Shown piece after piece: positions 55,632-64,000 of a DNA stretch of 64,000 nucleotides. The notes beneath the pieces are model-generated. The model ran no database searches. It saw only the letters and a list, made by a program, of their open reading frames with translations, and was not told the origin of the DNA. The stretch's first letter is position 1, and each line of letters opens with the position of its first letter. The position numbers and the translations under genes were made by a program. Source of the DNA: Owenia fusiformis (Eukaryota; Annelida; Polychaeta; Sabellida; Oweniidae); NCBI GenBank assembly GCA_903813345.2, contig CAIIXF020000010.1, positions 36,633,425-36,697,424 on the forward strand, written 5' to 3'.

Positions 55632-56300
55632 TCATTTGTCAGATCCTTGTCGCCAAAAAGTAGGAAATTTGTCTTTTTTTTGTAATGTTTTGTATTTAGT
55701 TACATCTAAGTTTAGTTCATGTTTAACCACCGCTAGCGCATTTGTTTCTCTCAGAGGGCAGGACAAGAGTTTATGTTGTACTGTCTCTCGAGCTCCACAG
55801 TCACAAAATGGATCGTTAATGAAAGAGAAATTATGTTCAAAAAGATTGGATTTGAAATATCGATTTACTCTTATCTTATTTAGTACAATTTCTTCTTTTC
55901 TATCAAGATTCTGTAAGTAGGAGGTTGAAATTGTAGGTTCGGTGTTTTTAGTGAGGTGATCGTTTAGTTGTTTTTTGAAAAGTGAGAATTTGTTCGTTTC
56001 CTTGTGGTCTCTAGGAAGACGGTTCCACAAGGTTATCATTGAGCAAACTGTTCCCGTTTCCATTTTTTTTACTAATTGAGCCTGGTAATTTGTAGTAGTT
56101 GGTTGTTCTAAGATCTCGCGTCTGGGGTGATTTATATCGTTCAAAAATCCGTTTTACGTAAGATGGTACCGAATTTTTTATGAATCTTGAACATAACGCG
56201 CAATTTATGTTCATCCCGTCTATTTTGAAGATTATCCCAATTTAATATTTCAAGTGTTTTTTCGGTGCTTGCTCCTTGCATAACACCAGAACAAATAACA
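55632..56300 (-). pseudogene. LINE ORF2 C-terminal fragment
   Basis: Minus-strand frames read T-L-W-N-R-L-P-R-D and, further on, D-P-F-C-D-C-G-A-R-E-T-V-Q-H-K-L-L-S-C-P, the cysteine/histidine tail found after RT in many non-LTR elements. The upstream part (about 56214-56300) is in another frame (E-I-L-N-W-D-N-L-Q). A frame break lies near 56100-56140. It lies next to, but is distinct from, the LINE at 56609. Confidence 0.75.
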
Positions 56301-56549
56301 GCTGTCCTATAATGCAGCTTGTCTAATTGGTCTAGGCTGATAGCTGGAGCAGGGGAAGATGTTTTGTTTGCACTCAGCTGGTTATATTTATACTGTACAT
56401 ATTGTATTTATATATTCTGTCATTTAAACATACATGTTCTTGCACATTATAATTATATATACCTGTATACCATTTCTTCTGGAAGAAAGAAGAATCCTAT
56501 ATTATCCAGATCTTGTTATATGTAAGGTCTTACTAAGTGGGAAAAAGGT

Positions 56550-56563
56550 GGGGGGGGGGGGGT
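56550..56563 (+). repeat. Poly-G tract
   Basis: A run of G between the two LINE remnants. Low complexity. Confidence 0.85.
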
Positions 56564-56608
56564 TGTTTTCTTGAAAGCTCACTGGACATGGGTTAAAGGG
56601 GCTGTCAT

Positions 56609-59153
56609 CTAGTTGTAGTGGTACTTTGGGTTGTGGAAGTGTTTGTCAATTTGCGCCTTGAACTGGTTGACATTGTCAGCATCTATTGCAGTCAGTGGGA
56701 GATTGTTCCAGTCTTTCACAATTCTGTTTCCGAAAACATTCTTCCTGACATTCAGTCTACTGTATCTTGTATTGAGCTTCTCAGTGTTTCCTCTGGTTCT
56801 ATGTGCTTCAGATTTTTCAGCAATGTCTGTGATATTAATCCTGTCAAGACCTTTTATGATTTTGTAGGTTTGGATGAGATCCCCTCGTCGCCTTCTGTAC
56901 AGGAGTGATGGTAGCTTCAGGTATCTTAGCCTATCCCCATAATTCATGTCCTTAATTTCTGGTACAAGTTTTGTCGCTCGTCTTTGGACCTTTTCTAGCT
57001 TGTCAATATCCATGTTGTGGTGGGGATTCCATACGCTGTTTGCGTATTCCAAGTGGGTTCTTACAAGTGATTTGTAGAGAAGAGGGAGGATTGTTTTGTC
57101 CAGATGGGAGAAAGTTCTTTTTATTATTCCAAGGATGCTATTAGCTTTAGAGACTGATAGGTCAACGTGTTGGTGGAACTTGAGATTATTGTCGATATTG
57201 ACTCCAAGGTCCTTTTCAGTTTTGGTGATATCCAAGATCTGGTCATTCATGGTATATTTATGTTGATCATTTCCATGTCCAAGGTGCATTACTTTGCATT
57301 TAGCGGTATTAAAAGGCAACTGCCATTTATTTGACCACTTAGACATATTATCCAGATCCTTTTGTAGTGTTCTTTTGTCTTCTTCGGTTTTAACTTTGCC
57401 GTAAAGTTTTGCATCGTCAGCGTACATGAGTATCTCGTTCTTTGTTGCTTCAGGTAAATCGTTGATGAAGGCAGCAAACAGGGTCGGCCCGAGGCAAATT
57501 CCCTGAGGTATACCAGAGGTTACAGGGGCCCACTCTGATACTTTACCATTTACCGAAACTCTCTGTGCCCTGTTTGTAAGGAAAGACCTCGTCCAGGCTA
57601 GTAATTTTCCTGTTATTCCGTAGGATTGTAGTTTTACCAGTAGTCGCTCGTGAGGCACACTATCGAACGCTTTACTAAAATCAGTATATATGGTGTCTAT
57701 AGGGGTCCCTTCATCAATATCTTGAGTTATATTTTCTAAATTTAGAGATTTAGCACTGTCGATCTCTTTGGCACAAAACCAAACTGTTCATCTGTGAGGA
57801 GATTATTTTTGATGAGGTGTTCCAGAATTTCATCCCTTACAATTTTCTCCAACATTTTGACAACTATTGATGTGAAGCTTATTGGTCTGTAGTTGCTGGG
57901 TTGTTTCTTCCTGTTGGTAACATTCTTTAAAAAATTTTCACTTCCTTTTTTGAAAATGGGGGTGATGTCTGCAGTTTTCCAGTCTCTGGGGAGTGAGCTA
58001 GTTTGTATAGACTTGTTAAATAAGATAAGGAGTGGGATTACCAGTGATTCTGCTGTCTCCTTAAGGGGACGGGGATGAAAACCATCTTGTCCTGGTGATT
58101 TTGTAGCAATCAGTTTGTTTAACTGGCTCATAACCATTTCCTTTGTTATTTTAAGGTCACTAATCTTTTCTTTACTTGGGTGTGGTGACATTTGAGGTAT
58201 ATTGTACATGTTCAGTTAAGTTCAGTTCATTGGTTATTGGTTATTGGTTCATTGGTTATTGGTTATTTAGTGTCTGTGCCTTTTCCAGGTCTGTTTGGGT
58301 TTCTGTTCCATCTTCCATCACTAAGTTAGGGATTGTTTCTTGGGTATCTAGTTTGGATTTAGAGTACTGCCAGAATTGTTTAGGGTTCTTTTTGACTTCT
58401 AAGGCAATTTTCTTTTCATAGTCGTAGCTCAGTTTCCGTGTGTAGGCCCTGAGGTTGTCCCTTGCTTCATGGTATTGCTTTAGGTTTGTGTCTGTCCTAG
58501 CTGCTTTGTAGTTTTTTCCAATATCTATATTTCTTTTTACTCATTTTTATTGCAGTCTTATTAATGTATTTGCTTCTTCGCTTGTCTTTCCTGGGGTACA
58601 TTTTCGGTATGCATTGATCGATGGCATTTTCGTACACTGTTTTGAAATAGGTCCAACTCTCTTCCATAGATTTACTGTTGAGTTGTTCTTCCCATTCGGT
58701 TTCTTTTATTAATTTGTTCATTTCCTGGTAGTTTCCTTTATCATAGGCTAGTTTTGCTTTTGATTTTTTATTGCTACCCTTTTGGTTTTTGTAGTTAGTT
58801 TTGATTAGCAAACACTCATGGTCACTCAGTCCTAATGCTGGTAGGTGTTCAAAGAATTCAACTGTAATTTCATGTTTTGTTAAAATCAAATCATATATGC
58901 TAGGTGTGGTGGTCCCTCTGGATCTAGTTGGGCTTGTTACATGCTGTATCAGGAAGTTGTCGTTTATACAGTCTATGAACTTGTGTGCTGGGTGACTTTT
59001 ACTATCTGAGGAGGTTATTGTTTCCCAGTTGATATTGGGGTAATTTAAGTCTCCAACTATAATCAGGTTACTCCATGTTTTGCATACTTTATTAATTTGG
59101 TTGTTCAGGTCTTCATTATTTTCTTCAATCGCGTTTGAAATGTACTCTCCAAT
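56609..59153 (-). pseudogene. CR1-like LINE: endonuclease end plus reverse transcriptase, frameshifted, 5' truncated
   Basis: Reading on the minus strand: the C-terminal part of an AP-type endonuclease (G-D-L-N-Y-P then G-L-S-D-H-E, 59153-58800), a linker to 58497, RT N-terminal half (S-P-G-Q-D-G, F-K-K-G, N-Y-R-P-I-S, 58209-57742), RT core (G-I-P-Q-G, Y-A-D-D near 57420) and a C-terminal region ending at 56609 (57658-56609). The three pieces are in three frames, and a short 'attggttattggtt' tandem repeat (58225-58275) interrupts one junction. The 5' end stops abruptly at about 59153. Inactive copy. Confidence 0.9.
58222..58276 (+). repeat. Short tandem repeat (attggtt)n inside the LINE
   Basis: Repeats of 'cattggttattggttattgg' accompany a frame break in the LINE coding region. 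Confidence 0.8.
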
Positions 59154-59469
59154 GTATTATGGAGGCAATAAAGATACATAAACATAAACATATAACATCA
59201 AAATATTGAAAGATACACATAACAAAATCTGAAGCAATACATTTTCTCAATCAATATGAAAATTGAACAGGTTTGTGAAAATATCAAAAATCCAGTTATT
59301 TTGGCTGTTCCATTAGTCTGCCTCCTATTTATACCCCATCTCCCTCTTTAAGAGATATAGACCGACGAGCAGGTGTAATATTAGGGAGTTTGCTCTGTTT
59401 TTCACAACCTAAACGTGAACGGAAAATATTTAAGCGATGCATTTGTATGGCTGATTGGTCATATACGTA

Positions 59470-60458
59470 CAGGGCGTATCAAAAAAACGCAGTTATCTCG
59501 TAAAATCACAAAACTAGTGATGACTACATCAATTTCATTTAATGTACCGTAAAGCCATGTCTCTCCTCTTTGCAATGATATGTCATTCATTCACATGTGG
59601 TAATGGTTGGGTGGGAAATCCTTCCATTTGCACAGTGGGTAAAAATCGGCTCTGCGCCAAGTTTTAGATATTGAAAAAAATCAGTGCAAGGGCTAAGTGC
59701 CAATGGAAGTTCCCCTGACTTGAATTGTTGTGACTTTTTCTTTTGGAGCTATCTCAGGAGCATCTGTGCTCACAATTCCTCCACCAGATATTGCAAAACC
59801 TCGAGAAAGATTTGCCCATGGGCTGCTTTTCTTTGCTTTAACCCACACATGATTCAGAGCTGAACCATGCATGATGTGGACAGATGAGCGCATCTTTATG
59901 TGCAAGGAAGTGGTGGCAATTTGGAGGGGTTATAGGATGCATTCTTGCAAGAGTATGAGTATGAACACTTTACTGTCTATGCCATACCTGTCACACCTTC
60001 TTCCAATAGCCCCTATGCCCCTTGTACTGACTTTTGCAATGTTTTAAACTTGGGTCCGAGCTGAATTTTGCCCCACTTTGCAAAATTAATGATTATTCGG
60101 CCAGAGATGACCCCCTGTGAATGAATGATATTCCATTGCAAAGAGGAGTAATTTGGCTTTTTGGTACATTGAATTAAAAGGATGCAGTAAGCATTGATTT
60201 TATGTTTTTGTCCAATATTGCATCGGGCTCCGTACACTGACTTTTGCAATGTTTATAACTTGGACCGAAGCTAATTTTGGCCCACTTTGCAAATGGAATG
60301 ATTACTCACCGAACCATTACCAAATGTCAATGAATGATATATCATTGCAAAGAGGAGACATGTGGCTTTATGGTGCATTGAATGAAATCAATGCTGTCAT
60401 CACTGGTTTTGTGCTTTTCCAAGATAATAATCTGTTGCGTTTTTTTTGATACGCACTG
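59470..60458. mobile_element. 989-bp mariner-like MITE with TA duplications and long inverted ends
   Basis: The left end CAGGGCGTATCAAAAAAACG is mirrored at 60434-60458 (ACGCACTG side). TA flanks both (59468-59469, 60459-60460). Inverted similarity extends inward over about 150 bp ('cctctttgcaatgatat'). There is also a direct repeat of about 170 bp on the right side (60005-60180 and 60225-60400, 'ctgacttttgcaatgttt'). Non-coding. Confidence 0.85.
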
Positions 60459-60649
60459 TATAGGTTGACGTTTCAATTTTATTTGCAAGCATAAACTCCC
60501 TACTGTCAAAATACCCCGCAGTGCTAGGCACAAATGTTTTCTGTAAGTTAGCTCAGAAAGCTTTTGTGCATAGCCCTAAAAGGTGTATTCGACTACATTA
60601 CACCTGCTCCGAGGTATATATTACGATTCGAACATGACGAAAAACTTAC

Positions 60650-60686
60650 CATCTAAACTTCCATCCGTAGAAACATCCATGGACAT
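60650..60686 (-). CDS. Candidate first coding exon A (phase 1 donor)
   Basis: ATG at 60686 followed by 12 acidic codons (M-S-M-D-V-S-T-D-G-S-L-D) and donor GATG|GTAAGTTTTT. The upstream 200 bp are GC-richer than the window, as near a promoter. It ends in phase 1 with G, exactly as candidate B at 61021-61063. The downstream exons are not identified. An alternative reading of this segment as an internal exon starting at about 60773 is possible. Confidence 0.4.
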
Positions 60687-61020
60687 TTAAAATTAATCCT
60701 TGTAACGATTTGGCAGGAAAAATATAGACACGATTTATCGGGACGCCCGCCCAACAGCCAGCCCGGCAAACTGATTACAATATAAAAACACCCAGGGTGC
60801 GATAAAAATGCGCTCTTGGGTGGAGGGTAACCTCTCAATAACGGGCACCACGGGACACGAGATGGCAATGCTTACATCGAAATTCTCAAAAAAGATATCC
60901 TATTTGTCTAAAAATTGTAATTAAAAATGTGTTAAGATTGGGTGCATGGAAACCCTTTCTTTCAACTAAACCATTCCAATTTAATTCTGATCCTCACTGC
61001 AACGTTTTGAAATTATTTAC

Positions 61021-61063
61021 CTGACCAACGTTCCCCACCATAGGCTTCTGTTGGTGCTGCCAT
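61021..61063 (-). CDS. Candidate first coding exon B (phase 1 donor)
   Basis: The minus strand reads GATATAAAGATGGCAGCACC: a start codon, 14 codons (M-A-A-P-T-E-A-Y-G-G-E-R-W-S) and donor TCAG|GTAAATAA. The sequence around it suggests a transcription start close by. Same phase and same last base as exon A, so A and B may be alternative first exons of one gene running left. No later exon could be linked. Confidence 0.4.
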
Positions 61064-62174
61064 CTTTATATCGCCCAGAACCTATGTTCCTCTATGACAT
61101 AGAGTATTCAATTTGATTATTTTAGTGTTTAATGTTCAAATAATGATCTGTTAGTTCATCTTAAGTGTTTATTGTAATGCAGTGTTGGTGTTTCCCCATC
61201 TAGACACATGCGCTTTTTATGTTCATAATATATGCTTCAACTATTGCATGTATGTAGAACGTGACTACCGCTGTTTATTCATTGAACTTGCAAACCGATT
61301 GGTGAATAAGAATCAATTTATTAGTCAAAATTATTCTATAAATTAACAGAAAATGCGAAATCACGGAATTTAAAATGTGTAAGATTATGTGGTTTTCATA
61401 AGAGCAGAATCATGGTGACTATCCAGGCCCCGTATATCGCGAGCAAGTTCCCGCAGGCATCGCGAGCAATGAGCTGTGTTAGGGACCTTGAGAGATATGA
61501 TAAAATATAGAATATAGAACGCTGTTGCCCTGCACTTGAAATAACCAGACGTGTACTGTGAAATAGAGTTGTATTGAGTAGAACATTTTATATTTTAATT
61601 CTATCATATTGTCAAGGCCCCGCTTCTAACATGAGCGCATTTCTCACGATGTCAGTTGTGCCTGGATAGTCCCCGTGAGAATCAGATATACATGTATAGG
61701 GGTAACAATATTTTGAGCATGTGCAACTAGCCTATTAAACGCAGAATCAGATATATATAGGTGTCAAAATTGCATGTACAACTGACCTTTTAATCTATTC
61801 AGTACAATCTAAAATACATTACTTTTCAAAAGTTCCACGAAATGTTATAAATTGGTGATGCAATAATAAGGATGAATATGGTAACCATATTTATAGAAAA
61901 ACAATGTATAATCTTTAGTTTTGCCGAAATAATGTATGCAATTTGTGGATTTTTAGGAAAATAAACATGTCAAGGAAAGACTTGCGCCAAAATTGTCTTA
62001 AATCGAAACAATGATCTGATTCTCCCTTTAATTGAACTGATCAATTTATAGTTTGATAATAATTTCATTTTACTAAACGATAACTAGTGCTGCTTTAAAA
62101 GTAAGTAAGTCGGAGTCTTCTAGTTGCTCATTGTTTATATTTTCACGATGGTTTATCAAGGGCAGCTGAGGACT
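61064..62174. other. Intergenic; divergence zone between a possible promoter and the ShKT gene end
   Basis: No coding motifs. It may contain the promoter of the candidate minus-strand gene (exons A and B). A loosely repeated phrase 'cagatata(c/t)a(t)' with 'gcatgt(g/a)caact' occurs at about 61684 and 61749. Confidence 0.35.
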
Positions 62175-62299
62175 TCATTCGTCATAAACAAAGTTACAGA
62201 ATCCACATGTCTTCGGGCAGAGTTTCTTTGCATTCAGCCTTGAGAAACAAAAGTCACCCGGGCGATCACATTCATGACTGTAGTCCCGACATAATTTTC
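62175..62299 (-). CDS. Last exon encoding a ShKT (six-cysteine) domain
   Basis: Acceptor GTTTTTTTCAG, then 40 codons and TGA at 62177-62175. Six cysteines spaced C-x6-C-x6-C-x9-C-x3-C-x2-C, with Asp after the first cysteine spacing and K-T-C-G-F-C near the end, match the ShKT domain (PF01549 type). That domain is common as a C-terminal module on secreted metazoan enzymes such as astacins, tyrosinases and peroxidases, and in some toxins. Here it ends the protein. The rest of the gene lies upstream (higher coordinates), probably mostly outside the window, so the enzyme class is unknown. Confidence 0.75.
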
Positions 62300-62495
62300 C
62301 TGAAAAAAACAAAATATTTATTCAGTGACTTATATGTCACGCACAATTTAACTGTGAAATAATTTAAAGAAATCATGATTACGTCGGGAAAGGAACACGT
62401 AGATTATCGCTATCAATTTCAGACGATTGTAACTTGAATAATGAATATTTCCTGATCCTGAAAATAATGAATAGATAAAAGATATACATGTATAC

Positions 62496-62537
62496 CTGTC
62501 CTCATGGTCAGAAAATAGTCATAATCCAAGATATAAC
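62496..62537 (-). CDS. Candidate penultimate mini-exon of the ShKT gene
   Basis: 42 nt between a weak acceptor (ATGTGTAG) and donor GACAG|GTATAC, phase 1 on both sides, so it would join the ShKT exon in frame. It encodes about 13 residues (Y-I-L-D-Y-D-Y-F-L-T-M-R-T). The pyrimidine tract is poor; this may be chance. Confidence 0.25.
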
Positions 62538-62944
62538 CTACACATTTGAATTACATGCAATCCGAAAATATGAATTTGTAAGTTCTTTTATCAAAGACAA
62601 GCGATTAGTAAATCGACTTCTGAAAATGTGTGTGTGGATGTAATACTTCTTTCAAATAATGGCAAAGTTATTAAATCCCTTAAGAGAAAATTAAATAACT
62701 TTGAAAATAGTAATGGTCTTAAACATCCGAAACATGAAATGCTCTGAGGATTTAATTGGACTTAAGGGAATATTGTGTCAACTTGTTGTATTTCTATCAA
62801 TGAGCATCTTGGAACAAAATGCATGTACAGTAATACACAATTTGGTATTATTCTCCTCTCCTCGTATATCTACACAAATAACACCTTAAAACATTTGTGG
62901 AACTAAATTTATTTATTTATTTTTGGTCTTTTCCTTACGCTTCC

Positions 62945-63073
62945 TGGTCAACTCAACCCCAAGTCAACTCAACCCAAGTCAAGTCAATCCTTAGTCAAGT
63001 CGACCCCAAGTCATCTCAACCCTTAGTCAACTCGACCCCAAGTCATCTCAACCCTTAGTCAACTCGACCCCAA
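62945..63073 (+). repeat. 15-bp minisatellite (agtcaactcaacccca)
   Basis: About 8 units alternating 'caagtcaactcaacccc', 'tagtcaagtcgacccc' and 'aagtcatctcaaccctt', with a higher-order period of 32 bp in the last part ('cttagtcaactcgaccccaa'). Confidence 0.85.
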
Positions 63074-63263
63074 TGATTTTACTAGTTTTTCGTAGGTTAG
63101 AATAGATTATTCATACAATGTATCATTAAATTTTAATAGCAGTTAGTAAGATGATAGTAGATGAAATATCGAAGGAATGAATCAATAATACATAATCATG
63201 GTAAAGGTAAACTTTCCTATTTAAATTCTACTTGATTACTGCAAGGAATGTCTTCCCTAATTT

Positions 63264-63660
63264 AGCAAAAGACAAGTCCCGGTTTGGAGAACAGTCTATT
63301 GGGCTAATATTCTTTTACGAAAAATATAGAAATAAGGCCCAAATTATATTATGAATAAATCCAAAAGAGGACATTTGAATCTACAATATGTAAAAATATC
63401 GAAATTCTCCGAAGCATGCGAAACTTGCAGTAGACCGATTCAATTGAAGGCAAGTCTGGTTATTTGGAGAACGAAGATCATCAGTCTACTGCGCTAATAT
63501 TTTTTATAAAAGATATAGAAATAACACTCAAATTAAATTATGGATATTCAAAAGAGAACATTTAAATCTACAATATGTAAAGATATCAAAATTGTCCGAG
63601 CAGGCACAATGTGCAGTAGACTGATGCACTTTTTTCTCCAAACAGAGACTTGTCCTTTTT
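63264..63660. mobile_element. Element with direct duplication of about 180 bp and inverted right end
   Basis: 63264-63440 and 63447-63628 are direct repeats ('gtttggagaac', 'aaaagaggacatttgaatct', 'acaatatgtaaa'). The right edge 'caaacagagacttgtcc' (63638-63655) is the inverted form of the left edge 'gacaagtcccggtttgg' (63270). This suggests a small transposon with internal duplication. Confidence 0.65.
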
Positions 63661-64000
63661 TACAAAATCATGAATCCCATTGTTTATGTGCAGTCTTGAT
63701 TTCAAATTTTATTTAAAAAGTAAAGATTTATTTTGCATATAGATCAGAAGGAAGATTTGAACTGGATCATAAAATCCTGTTATGTTGTATGTTATTAACC
63801 TTGTAAATCATTTATATTTGTTTAACTCCATATTTATGGAGGAAATAAAGAATAAACAAACAATCAAATATTTGAGTAGGATAATGAAAATCAAATAATA
63901 ATATATTATTGATTTTTTAAAACTTTTTTAATTAAAGAGATTTCAATATAGAAATGATAGAAATGTATTTACTTTTTAAAACAAATTCATATGTGAAAGT
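63661..64000. other. No gene seen; AT-rich window end
   Basis: AT-rich sequence without supported features. An 'ataaagaataaacaaacaat' stretch near 63846 could be the tail of an unidentified retroelement or a polyadenylation region. Confidence 0.3.

Noticed and set aside
60650-60775. Internal exon reading with acceptor near 60774 (V-C-R-A-G-C...)
   Set aside because: It is open and has an AG acceptor, but its composition is odd and it ends in phase 2, out of keeping with exon B. The start-codon reading was preferred, at low confidence.

Overview
The window is nuclear DNA from an animal, most likely a marine invertebrate. It is AT-rich, the genes are split by GT-AG introns, and non-LTR retrotransposon remains sit among many short inverted-repeat DNA transposons (TA, 5-bp and 8-bp target-site duplications), minisatellites and foldback elements. 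A lophotrochozoan such as a mollusc fits, but the sequence does not prove it. Gene density is low.

The main content is two tandem paralogues on the minus strand (about 17996-33091 and 41396-46577). Each can be read as a three-exon gene with matching splice phases (phase 1 at both junctions). Exon 1 encodes a four-transmembrane domain that resembles connexins, exon 2 a short linker, and exon 3 an NB-ARC-type STAND NTPase (Walker A, Walker B, LPLG, winged helix, RMH motif) followed by a TPR-like helical region. The predicted products are about 1099 and 1068 residues. This combines a candidate large-pore channel with an NLR-like signalling switch. It is the strongest candidate for an undescribed system, probably an innate-immune or cell-death sensor whose effector is a membrane pore (inference). 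In copy 1 the first intron has grown to 10.9 kb through nested transposons. In copy 2 the same intron is 315 bp.

Other genes, left to right: (1) a minus-strand split gene with C2H2 zinc-finger exons, a repeat-rich acidic exon and a last exon resembling a Tudor-type fold (about 2524-6321, possibly starting near 9737); (2) a dead rhodopsin-family GPCR (10979-11945) with a 19-bp minisatellite amplified from its start-codon region; (3) an intronless plus-strand SIR2-family gene (13194-14075) of the bacterial-like type without zinc-ribbon cysteines; (4) two possible alternative first coding exons on the minus strand near 60650 and 61063; (5) a last exon encoding a six-cysteine ShKT domain (62175-62299, minus).

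Mobile DNA: a 5'-truncated, frameshifted CR1-like LINE (56609-59153), two further LINE tails (55632-56300, 36190-36530), an RT fragment inside a larger inverted-repeat element (25810-27612), a hAT MITE with an exact 8-bp duplication (48443-49279), several TA-flanked mariner-like MITEs, a 999-bp element with CACGGTG ends and an exact 5-bp duplication (7010-8008), and a 1.5-kb tandem segmental duplication (51989-55101). The remaining stretches show no gene I can support.
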